Source: JBLHLB01 sp047618505
Lineage (GTDB): Bacteria > Planctomycetota > UBA1135 > GCA-002686595
Length of the DNA: 13,470 bases
Assembly: GCA_047618505.1 (NCBI GenBank)
Contig: JBLHLB010000075.1
Span: 1-13,470, forward strand
Direction of reading: 5' to 3'
The notes under the pieces were generated by a model that saw nothing but the letters and a program-made list of their open reading frames with translations, was not told where the DNA came from and ran no database searches. Below are positions 1-6,778 of this stretch, in pieces (position 1 is the stretch's first letter; every line of letters begins with the position of its first letter). A program made the position numbers and the translations under genes.

Positions 1-1073
1 GGCCCGAATTGGTAGTAGAGAGAAAGCGCGAGTGCCGCAATCGCGCCGGCGGCGACTAGCCAACCCCGATCCTTCCGCTCAGCGCTCAACTGCGCACGCC
101 AACCGGGGAGTGCTTCGATGGCCCGGCGCATTTCATCTGCGTCTCGAAAGCCCGACCCATCTTCATCGGAACGGGTGCGTTCGATGATCTTCACGATCGA
201 ATTATCGCCTTCCGTGTTCGCTCGACCATTTGTTACGGCCGGCTCCCAGATCAAGTCTGCCAGAATCGTCCCCGCGGCACGGATGTCCTCTCGCACGGTT
301 GCGGCTTCACACCGTTTCGCTGAAAGAAGATCGTCGAGTCCGAACTCAGTCAGACGAACTGCCACCCCGTGGGGGTTCGCACCGCTTCCCAGGGCGTGGT
401 GGTCAAGAATCACAGTCGAATCGTTCAGTCCCCCGTGGGGCAACCGGCGCCGATGGCCATGGGCGAGCACACCCAGGATCTGATGCACAATCTCAAGGGC
501 GTGGGGTGAAGTCAGTCGACCCGTGCGCGCATGCAAGGCAGCTAACGTTTCGCCCTGGGGTAAGTCTGAAACTAGATAAAGGTGACCGTCAGCGGTGCAC
601 CCCGATGCGTAGAACGCGTAAATGGATTCCCGCGGGAAAGCCCGCAAGCGTTCGGTCAACTCCGCCAGTTGCTGCTCGATCCCCGAATCCGCGGAATTGC
701 CGCTGCCGTCGAGTAGCTCGAGCAAGACTTCGCGACCATCCTGAGCTCGATCAGCTACGACGAGGCGCACGCCCTGTGCTCCACGCGTTCCATATTCTCG
801 TAGGACCTCAAAGCGCTCGCCGAAGACTTCTCCCACCAGTGCCGAGCCTGCTGCAGATGTGATCGCCTCGGGAGCCTTGGCGGCGACAGCTGCTTCCGGG
901 GTTTCAGCGACAGGCGTTGGCGGCACAGCTTGATGCTTGCTCGCCGATTTACTCCCTGATGAACGTAACTCAGAGCGGGTCGCGCTAAGACCACCTAGGA
1001 GCCGTGCCAGGGCTTCGCGGTCCCTCAGGCTCTTCGCTCCTTCATTCCGATCGTCGTCGTCCGCTTGTTCCAT
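1..1073 (-). CDS. Second membrane pseudokinase of a tandem pair (3' end outside window)
   Basis: An unbroken frame of 357 codons runs from an ATG at 1071-1073 to the left edge with no stop. Residues 1-78 are a charged, Ala/Pro-rich linker. A protein-kinase fold follows: GERFEVLRE opens the N-lobe at about 85-93, DGHLYLVSD matches the hinge strand at 162-170, and an Asp of the helix-F type sits at D263 (REDIRAAG). The catalytic positions are lost. The beta-3 Lys is E119, the HRDLKPxN loop reads HGGLNDST (213-220), and DFG reads EFG (243-245). A hydrophobic segment starting at about W338 (VAAGAIAALALSL) reaches the edge and is probably a transmembrane helix leading to an unseen extracytoplasmic part. 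The start lies 39 bases after the stop of the upstream pseudokinase gene, in the same frame, with no clear Shine-Dalgarno sequence. I infer a non-catalytic scaffold or sensor. Weak residual ATP binding cannot be excluded. Confidence 0.82.
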   Translation of the reverse strand, partial: MEQADDDDRNEGAKSLRDREALARLLGGLSATRSELRSSGSKSASKHQAVPPTPVAETPEAAVAAKAPEAITSAAGSALVGEVFGERFEVLREYGTRGAQGVRLVVADRAQDGREVLLELLDGSGNSADSGIEQQLAELTERLRAFPRESIYAFYASGCTADGHLYLVSDLPQGETLAALHARTGRLTSPHALEIVHQILGVLAHGHRRRLPHGGLNDSTVILDHHALGSGANPHGVAVRLTEFGLDDLLSAKRCEAATVREDIRAAGTILADLIWEPAVTNGRANTEGDNSIVKIIERTRSDEDGSGFRDADEMRRAIEALPGWRAQLSAERKDRGWLVAAGAIAALALSLYYQFG

Positions 1074-1112
1074 CTTGGGCTCGCAGGCTTCGGTGGGCAG
1101 GAGCCCGACCGC

Positions 1113-3194
1113 TTAGCGCAGCTGCATCATGACCAATTCTCGGCGGATGCGCCGGGGATCCTCGTAACGGACGAAGCCAAGGCCCGGTACGAACCAGCTA
1201 CGGCGACCGTCTTCCACCTCGACCAGCGCCAGGACGGGGCTTTCCTCCATGCGCTGCTGGAAGGAGTCCATGGCGGCCAGGGAGACCCCTAGGCTCGCAG
1301 GCGGCATCAGATTGGCCCGGGGCAGGAAGTCCTCGATGGACAATTCCGTCCCCGGCGTCCCAAGGTCGAGCAGGGTGTACGCTCGCCCGTCGATTTCTTC
1401 GAAGCGGCCACCACGTTGGACTATGCGCACACGCCGCTGACCCAGGGGGCGTCCGGACTCTGAGAAGTAAGCTTCCTCCAAGACCCAGCTGTGGTCGGCG
1501 CCTGCGGGAGTGCCAATGTCTGGGTTCACGGTGATTACGATCCAGCCCTCTTCACCCTCGGCCGTAAGCGTGTGGTGGGTGGCACGCGAACCGACGGGGC
1601 CAAAGGGGCTGGCTTTCCCTGAGAAGAGTGACTGTGCCGTCGCCACCAGATCGCGCGGCGTCTCGGCTGGAAGCGAGAGGGCGTTCCTCGCCGCAAACAG
1701 GGGGTCGGGCGTAAGCTGATCGGTCGGTCCGACTTGAGCTTGGGGATCGAGCTCTACCAAGGTCGTGGCCTCTGATTCTCTGGCCGCCAATTCCGCGGCC
1801 AGCAGTGCTGCAGCTTCCAGGTCTGCCGCAGCCTGTTCTGCAATCTCAAGTGCAACCGTGTCGCGATCCTGGGCTGCGTTCTGCTCTTCCTGAACTAGGA
1901 GCGTTCGCGACTCCAGGTCATCGAGTCGATCGTCGATTGCTCCCATGTGTTCGTCAAGCACTTGATTCGTTGCGCGCAGGTCAACCAGTGCGCGCTTGGT
2001 CACGTCGAGGCCATCGCGCAGGTTTGCGATCTGGTTGTTGAGCATAAGGACTAGCCCCGCTTCCTCTTCGGTCATACCTGTGGGGGCGGGGACTACGGAA
2101 TCACCATTGTCCACAGACGCCCGGGGTTGTTCGGCAATAGGCTCCACTGCAGCGGGGGTTTCAAGCCCCGCGGTGTTCCCGTTGTCGCTGGCTTCGACTC
2201 TATTGTCCTTCTGCAGAAACCAAATGGCCGCACAGCCGACGGCGCCTGCTGCAAGGGCAAGGGGGATCAAGCCCGTCATGCGCGGGCTCTCCACTTCGGC
2301 TCGGAACTGTCGCAGGGACTCAATCGCTTCGCGCATGGCGGTGATGCCGTCGTAGCCCTCCCCGCCGGCGGAGAGCAGGGCGTTCTTTACAACAGTGGCA
2401 GCGGCGTCGGGCAGGGCGGGGGCGTTGTTTTCCCACCAAGTGTGTATGTGCCCCGTGACAGGCTGGCCCACGAGCATCTGGGCAAGCAGGGGACCAATCG
2501 CCTGCAGATCGCGCTGGCCGTTGGCCTGTTTGGTGTTCGGCGAGAGGATTTCCGCGTAGCCGAATCTGAGCAGTCGAACGCTCTCTTCGAGAGGCTCGCC
2601 ACTGTCCTCAAAAAGGATGTTATTCGGCGCGAGGGTGCCATGGACCTGTCCCAGGGAATGGCCATACTCCAGGGCTCGCAGGAGCCGACGTGTCGTCGCA
2701 AAAGCCGCTTCCGTGGTGAGCGGCTGGTTGTTCGCCAACATCGAATCTAGGGTGCGGCCGCCCAATACTTGGCTAGAGAAGTACAGGCGTCCGTCCGGCA
2801 GGATGCCGAAGTCGAGCAGAGGATTGATGACCTTGTGGGACAGCTCCTTGAGGCGCGGAACAATCCCGTGGATGCGATCGGGGAGGTTCTCGATACGGGC
2901 TAAGACGTTGCGGTTCGCAACCTCGAGGGCGATGTCACTGCCCCCGCGCACACGATCCTTGGCGCGAACTATGCGTGAAACGCTCGTATCGCGAATGCTC
3001 CGTAGGACTTCGAATCGACCGCCCAGGATCTGTCCCTTGATGAAGGGCGCTTCCACGGGTGCCGTGCGCGGTGTGCTAACCCGGTCGGAGTCGGATACTT
3101 CGAAGACCATCTCCTCCATATCAGAACACTCTTCCCCATCAGGGAAAGCGTCTTCGTTGGAAAGGTCGAATTCGTCGGGCTCGTTGTTCGTCAT
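1113..3194 (-). CDS. Membrane-anchored pseudokinase with coiled coil and C-terminal extracytoplasmic domain
   Basis: This 693-residue protein begins with an acidic tail (about 1-45), then a kinase-like domain (about 55-300), one transmembrane helix (about 306-328), an Ala/Glu-rich probable coiled coil (about 374-473) and a C-terminal beta-rich domain (about 545-693). That is the layout of PknB-type receptor kinases. Kinase landmarks are present: RFEVLRSI at the N-lobe, DGRLYFSSQ at the hinge, and a helix-F Asp at D229. The catalytic residues are replaced. The beta-3 Lys is E91, the catalytic loop reads HGTLAPNN (185-192, so Asp to T187 and Lys to A189, with the last Asn kept), and DFG reads RFG (210-212). 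Phosphotransfer is therefore unlikely. I chose the ATG at 3192-3194; a GTG two codons upstream (3198-3200) is the alternative, and neither has a strong ribosome site. It follows the glycosyltransferase gene by about 50 bases and precedes a second pseudokinase. Confidence 0.88.
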   Translation of the reverse strand: MTNNEPDEFDLSNEDAFPDGEECSDMEEMVFEVSDSDRVSTPRTAPVEAPFIKGQILGGRFEVLRSIRDTSVSRIVRAKDRVRGGSDIALEVANRNVLARIENLPDRIHGIVPRLKELSHKVINPLLDFGILPDGRLYFSSQVLGGRTLDSMLANNQPLTTEAAFATTRRLLRALEYGHSLGQVHGTLAPNNILFEDSGEPLEESVRLLRFGYAEILSPNTKQANGQRDLQAIGPLLAQMLVGQPVTGHIHTWWENNAPALPDAAATVVKNALLSAGGEGYDGITAMREAIESLRQFRAEVESPRMTGLIPLALAAGAVGCAAIWFLQKDNRVEASDNGNTAGLETPAAVEPIAEQPRASVDNGDSVVPAPTGMTEEEAGLVLMLNNQIANLRDGLDVTKRALVDLRATNQVLDEHMGAIDDRLDDLESRTLLVQEEQNAAQDRDTVALEIAEQAAADLEAAALLAAELAARESEATTLVELDPQAQVGPTDQLTPDPLFAARNALSLPAETPRDLVATAQSLFSGKASPFGPVGSRATHHTLTAEGEEGWIVITVNPDIGTPAGADHSWVLEEAYFSESGRPLGQRRVRIVQRGGRFEEIDGRAYTLLDLGTPGTELSIEDFLPRANLMPPASLGVSLAAMDSFQQRMEESPVLALVEVEDGRRSWFVPGLGFVRYEDPRRIRRELVMMQLR

Positions 3195-3247
3195 GGGCAC
3201 AGCTCTGCTCAGGGCTTTGGACAGCTCCTAGGCAAATTTACCCCTGC

Positions 3248-4276
3248 TCAGACCCCTTGGCGCAGGCGCTCGTCAACCCAACGCCAAAGGTGGCTGTCCT
3301 TAGTCTTCCAGTGGGATCGCGCCCCCATAAACTGGGCCGTCGTTTCCGCCAGGGCGTAGGGCACTGAGTAGCTGCGCCAGTACAACCGCTCCCACCGGGA
3401 AAGTCCTTCCACATCTCTAAGCAGCTGTGCATAGAAGCGTCGCTGATGTGCCCAGCCCCGCCGAACGTCGCCCCAGGTAGGCACGTTGTGCAAGCCGAAG
3501 AGCTCTAACAGATTGCGGTGGTCGCAATAGAGGCGCTTGACCTCCCGACGCATCTCAATCCGGTGGGAATGCTCGACGACGGCACTGGGCTCATAGTGGA
3601 TCGTCCCACCCCCAAGGAGTACGGCCCGGGCCCAGGCTACGTCCTCCCCGAAGCTGCGCGCGGGTAGTGCTTGGCGTTCCCACGTGCTGCGGCGTAGGGA
3701 GCTAGCGACATCGTCGAAGGCCGACGTCAAGTAGCGTTCGATAGGGGGCAGCTCTTCGAAACGACGGGCGGATGCTTCTGGATCACCGGCGACGAGAGCC
3801 TTGTCCTCCGGCTCCAGGCGCGATGCACTCCATTGGCGTAGTCGTTCCGCCAGGAGGGGATCGCAATCGGCCTGGGGGATTTGGCGAGCGTAGCTACCGT
3901 CCACCGCGGGGTCGGAATAGGGCGCGACTAGGTTGGCCAGGTAGTCCCTGCCCTGGGGTAGGGCGTCCTGTGTAAGGAGCGCGATGATTTCGCCCCGTGT
4001 ACGCGAAATCCCCAGGTTGCGAGTGGCGCCGTGATTGAAGTCAGCCTGGTCGATCTGCTCGACGTGGGCGCCGAAACTCGCGGCTAACTCCCGCGTCCCA
4101 TCACGGGAACCGGAGTCGATCACGATCAACTCGAACTTGCCGCCGGACTCCTCCGGCAGATGCTGCTGGCTGAGGGCTTCAAGTACCGCGCGGAAGCGAT
4201 CCCCACCGTTCCAGGTGGGGATCACAAGGGAAAGCCGTGCGGGCTTGCGCGTGATGGCGGAGTCCGACTTGGACAT
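3248..4276 (-). CDS. Family 2 glycosyltransferase, rhamnosyltransferase-like
   Basis: A GT-A fold glycosyltransferase of 342 residues, predicted to move a sugar from a nucleotide-sugar donor onto an envelope polysaccharide or lipid-linked acceptor. LSLVIPTWNGG at 16-25 is the usual first strand, and DSGSRDGT at 54-61 is the nucleotide-binding Asp segment. FNHGATRNLG (80-89) followed by LTQDALP (101-107) is typical of the rhamnosyltransferase branch, with QD in the place of the metal-binding DxD. GEDVAWA (210-216) supplies the ED pair expected near the acceptor site. No membrane helix is evident, so the enzyme is probably cytosolic or peripheral. The C-terminal 90 residues are rich in Arg and aromatic residues, as is common in this branch. 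It starts 18 bases after the UDP-galactopyranose mutase-like gene, so the two are probably co-translated and may act in one glycan pathway. Donor and acceptor cannot be told from sequence. Confidence 0.88.
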   Translation of the reverse strand: MSKSDSAITRKPARLSLVIPTWNGGDRFRAVLEALSQQHLPEESGGKFELIVIDSGSRDGTRELAASFGAHVEQIDQADFNHGATRNLGISRTRGEIIALLTQDALPQGRDYLANLVAPYSDPAVDGSYARQIPQADCDPLLAERLRQWSASRLEPEDKALVAGDPEASARRFEELPPIERYLTSAFDDVASSLRRSTWERQALPARSFGEDVAWARAVLLGGGTIHYEPSAVVEHSHRIEMRREVKRLYCDHRNLLELFGLHNVPTWGDVRRGWAHQRRFYAQLLRDVEGLSRWERLYWRSYSVPYALAETTAQFMGARSHWKTKDSHLWRWVDERLRQGV

Positions 4277-4294
4277 CGCGTAGGCGGCGGGGGG

Positions 4295-5710
4295 TTAGCC
4301 CCGGGCCGCTTCCCCAGCAAGGCGATCTGCCAGGGCGCGGGCCGCGATGACACACTGGTCCGAGTTGAAGTAGTCGTAGTGCCCGAATCGACCCAGGAGT
4401 TCGACGCCGTTGTCCTCACACCATTTCAAGCTGGCTTCGCGGCGCGCGGCAAGTTGGTGGTCATAGACGATGTAGGCATACTTGCACTGGCTGCGGTCTG
4501 TGAACATCACTTCGTCTCGCTTGAGCAAACCGGCGGAGATGACGCCGTCCATGACTTCCCTCTCTAGCTCCTTGCCGGGTGAGGGTGCTCCACCGGGGAC
4601 GGTGACTTCGAGGAGGAATGAAGTCTTGCCCTCGGGAGCATTTCCCGGCGAGTAGTTCGACATGTAGGTCGCGCGGTTGACGGGACCTTGCTTGTGCTGG
4701 GGCAGATAAATCCAGGAGAGGTCCGGGTGCTCTGCCCGGTTCAAGGCGACCAGGAAGGTCACGATTGAGTTGAAGGCCAGGCCGCGCATCGCCTCGCCGA
4801 TCTCCGTCGGAACACCGTCAAGGATGTCCGGCAGCTCGTTCAGGGGCAGGGTGCTGACGATGCGATCGAAGTCCTCGCCGTTGACCTTCCAGGCATCCCC
4901 GTTGCGGGTGATCGTCTCGACACGCGTCGAGAGCCGAGTCTGGGATCCAAGGGTCGATCCCATGCCATCGGTGATGGCCTGGAACCCACCCTTCTTCGGA
5001 TAGAAGAAGCTCGACTGGTGCGTGTACCCCTCGGTGCGCATACCGATGGCGGCCTTCAGGATGTCCTCGATGGGAGCATCGGGCACCCGACCCGCAACCC
5101 AACTGCTGGTGATTTCGCTGAGGGGGCGCTTCCAGATCTTCTCGTTGTAGGGATCCATGAAGTGTTTGGCGATACCGTCGCCGAAGCGCCACTGGATCCA
5201 GCTTGCGAAGTCCCCTGGCGCCTCGCTTCCGGTTGCCTTACGCGCATGCCAGGCCTCGATGTAGCCCTTCAGGCATTCAAAGTTAGCCTGATCCGGGAGG
5301 TCACCGATCCCGTTCTCAAAGGGGTAGTGCACCCAGCGGTCATCGAAGCGAATCTTCGTGTTGCGGGCACAGCTAACGAAGGCGTCGTCTCCCCCGGCGA
5401 CGTCTTTCATCCACTGCATCACCTCGGCGTCCTTGCTGAACAGAATGTGTCCACCGGAGATGTCGTAGGTGAATCCGTTCACGGTCTTTGAGAGGCAAAG
5501 ACCTCCCACTACGGGGGCGGCTTCAAACAGATGTAGGTCGTTCGCGGCAACGCCGCGTTCGATTAGCAGGCGTGCCAGCGCAAGGCCCGAAACGCCTGCG
5601 CCGAGGATGGCGGTCTTCAAGGGGTACGTGAGGGCCGGGGACTGTGTGGGAGACAGAGAGGGGTGGGAGCAGGAGAGGGACGGGGTGTGCAGAGCGAGAG
5701 GATCGCACAC
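4295..5710 (-). CDS. UDP-galactopyranose mutase-like FAD flavoprotein (eukaryotic type)
   Basis: A 471-residue flavoprotein of the UDP-galactopyranose mutase / protoporphyrinogen-oxidase superfamily. GAGVSG (37-42) is the FAD Rossmann loop. SGGHILFS (85-92) matches the GGHxxF flavin motif of eukaryotic-type mutases. WVHYPFENGI (126-135), FMDPYNEKIW (184-193), GRVPDAP (207-213), NRATYMSNYSP (345-355) and GRFGHYDY (440-447) follow in the order seen in fungal mutases. By recalled alignment R208, R346 and R441 correspond to the substrate or flavin arginines. The family converts UDP-galactopyranose to UDP-galactofuranose using reduced FAD. The start is uncertain. The GTG at 5708-5710 has GGAAG six bases upstream, but residues 3-30 are Ser/Pro-rich and come from a pyrimidine-rich tract. 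A TTG at 5618-5620, just before the Rossmann strand, is the alternative. The next gene is a GT2 glycosyltransferase. A related amine-oxidase-like role is possible. Confidence 0.78.
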   Translation of the reverse strand: MCDPLALHTPSLSCSHPSLSPTQSPALTYPLKTAILGAGVSGLALARLLIERGVAANDLHLFEAAPVVGGLCLSKTVNGFTYDISGGHILFSKDAEVMQWMKDVAGGDDAFVSCARNTKIRFDDRWVHYPFENGIGDLPDQANFECLKGYIEAWHARKATGSEAPGDFASWIQWRFGDGIAKHFMDPYNEKIWKRPLSEITSSWVAGRVPDAPIEDILKAAIGMRTEGYTHQSSFFYPKKGGFQAITDGMGSTLGSQTRLSTRVETITRNGDAWKVNGEDFDRIVSTLPLNELPDILDGVPTEIGEAMRGLAFNSIVTFLVALNRAEHPDLSWIYLPQHKQGPVNRATYMSNYSPGNAPEGKTSFLLEVTVPGGAPSPGKELEREVMDGVISAGLLKRDEVMFTDRSQCKYAYIVYDHQLAARREASLKWCEDNGVELLGRFGHYDYFNSDQCVIAARALADRLAGEAARG

Positions 5711-5725
5711 CCTGGTCTTCCAGGG
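5710..5725 (-). other. Hairpin overlapping the GTG start of the flavoprotein gene
   Basis: CCCTGG (5710-5715) and CCAGGG (5720-5725) form a 6-bp GC-rich stem with loop TCTT on the plus strand, AAGA in the mRNA. In the transcript the stem encloses the possible ribosome site GGAAG and reaches the first base of the GTG codon. It could hinder initiation, or simply be an intergenic hairpin if translation starts at the downstream TTG. Confidence 0.4.
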
Positions 5726-5747
5726 TACGCGTCCTTCGACAGGCTCG

Positions 5748-6734
5748 CTAGCGAGTCCGAATCAAAACGTCCCTATGGAGTTCAACCGGTCCCAGGATCG
5801 AACGCGCATCCTCAAGCCAGCGACGTCCATCGGTCGTGTAGCCCGCTGTGGCCTTCAGATCTGGATCAATTTTCTGGAAGTACGCATTGAAGGCCTCCAT
5901 GGAGATTTCGCGCGCGTACTTTGCGAAACAGGAGGCGAGTGCAGTGGGAAAACTATGCACATCTCCTTTCTCGCGGAAGATTAGTTCCATGCGCCGGGGG
6001 CGCCAGGTGTCGGCACTTTTCCCGCGCTCATCCAGGCGATAGGAGGCGTAGTTGGCGCGCTCCTCGATGCGGGTAACGGATGCCTCGGGGAAGCCGCGAG
6101 CCAGGGCGGCGCCATATTTCTGCCGTGCCCCCTGGAGGTCCACGGTGATACAGGGAGCGTCTTTTCCGTGGCTGCGCCAGATGTGGACCAGGACTTCCAA
6201 GGTGCGTAGCCAGGTGGTCTCGCCCTTGTTATTGGTCTCGCGATAGGAGGCATTCAATTCACCGGCCGGAACTAGGCGTACGCCGCCATCGACAAAGCTG
6301 ACTTTGGCCCGTTTCAATCCACGCGCAAGAGCAGCTGCCGAGAGCTCGAGCAGGTCCGCACCTTGGTGTCGCGGTAGGGGGCTAAGCTGAGCGTACCAAG
6401 GATGCTGAGACACCAGTTCTTCCGGTGCCCGCAGGCATCCAAAGAGAACCCCGCGCGGCTCCTGCGGAACCGCGTCAAGCACCTGCGTCAGGAACGAGAG
6501 GGCCGTGCGTTCCAGCCGCGCCCGACCCGGGGCATTGCGCGAGTAGACCTTCTTGGAATCAGCCACGACGATGCGCTTCGAGGCACCCTTGGGTGCGGGT
6601 GCCACAACATCAGACAAGAGCTCCCAGGGATTCGAATCGGCCTGGGGCACGGACAAGACTGACCACCCGACGGTCAAGGGACCGAGCAAGGGGCCGAGAC
6701 CAGCCTCGTCGACGCCACCGATAAGGACCGTCAT
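5748..6734 (-). CDS. Divergent ribonuclease HII-fold protein
   Basis: A 328-residue protein starting with GGVDEAGLGPLLGP (6-19), the signature of RNase HII, which cuts the RNA strand of RNA:DNA hybrids at embedded ribonucleotides. Family landmarks are in order: D9 and E10, ADSKK at 58-62, a hydrophobic strand ending in D199 (ITVD), and D258 followed by FPTALASCFAKYARE (262-276), which aligns with the SxAAASIxAKxxRD helix. All four acidic metal ligands therefore have candidates. Two things are odd. The GRG motif reads GLG (L13 for Arg), and the protein is over 100 residues longer than usual because of an insert between about 95 and 195. It may have a different substrate from housekeeping RnhB. 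The start is the ATG at 6732-6734; no strong ribosome site is visible. It lies 44 bases after lgt and 37 before the flavoprotein gene, so it is probably co-transcribed with both. Confidence 0.72.
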   Translation of the reverse strand: MTVLIGGVDEAGLGPLLGPLTVGWSVLSVPQADSNPWELLSDVVAPAPKGASKRIVVADSKKVYSRNAPGRARLERTALSFLTQVLDAVPQEPRGVLFGCLRAPEELVSQHPWYAQLSPLPRHQGADLLELSAAALARGLKRAKVSFVDGGVRLVPAGELNASYRETNNKGETTWLRTLEVLVHIWRSHGKDAPCITVDLQGARQKYGAALARGFPEASVTRIEERANYASYRLDERGKSADTWRPRRMELIFREKGDVHSFPTALASCFAKYAREISMEAFNAYFQKIDPDLKATAGYTTDGRRWLEDARSILGPVELHRDVLIRTR

Positions 6735-6778
6735 TTAGATCGCTCTGTCACGTGCATGCTTGCCCTGCCTTTCTGCGA

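Noticed and set aside
230..862. Plus-strand open frame of 210 codons over the left gene
   Set aside because: It lies antisense to the partial pseudokinase, is Arg/Pro/Ser-rich with no domain, and the minus-strand frame shows clear kinase-fold landmarks.
2127..2750. Plus-strand open frame of 207 codons
   Set aside because: It is antisense to the kinase-like and membrane segments of the first pseudokinase and has no recognisable motif.
5744..5755. Perfect palindrome CTCGCTAGCGAG at the end of the RNase HII-like gene
   Set aside because: It has no loop, overlaps the stop codon, and lacks a T-tract, so it is neither a credible terminator nor a distinctive site.
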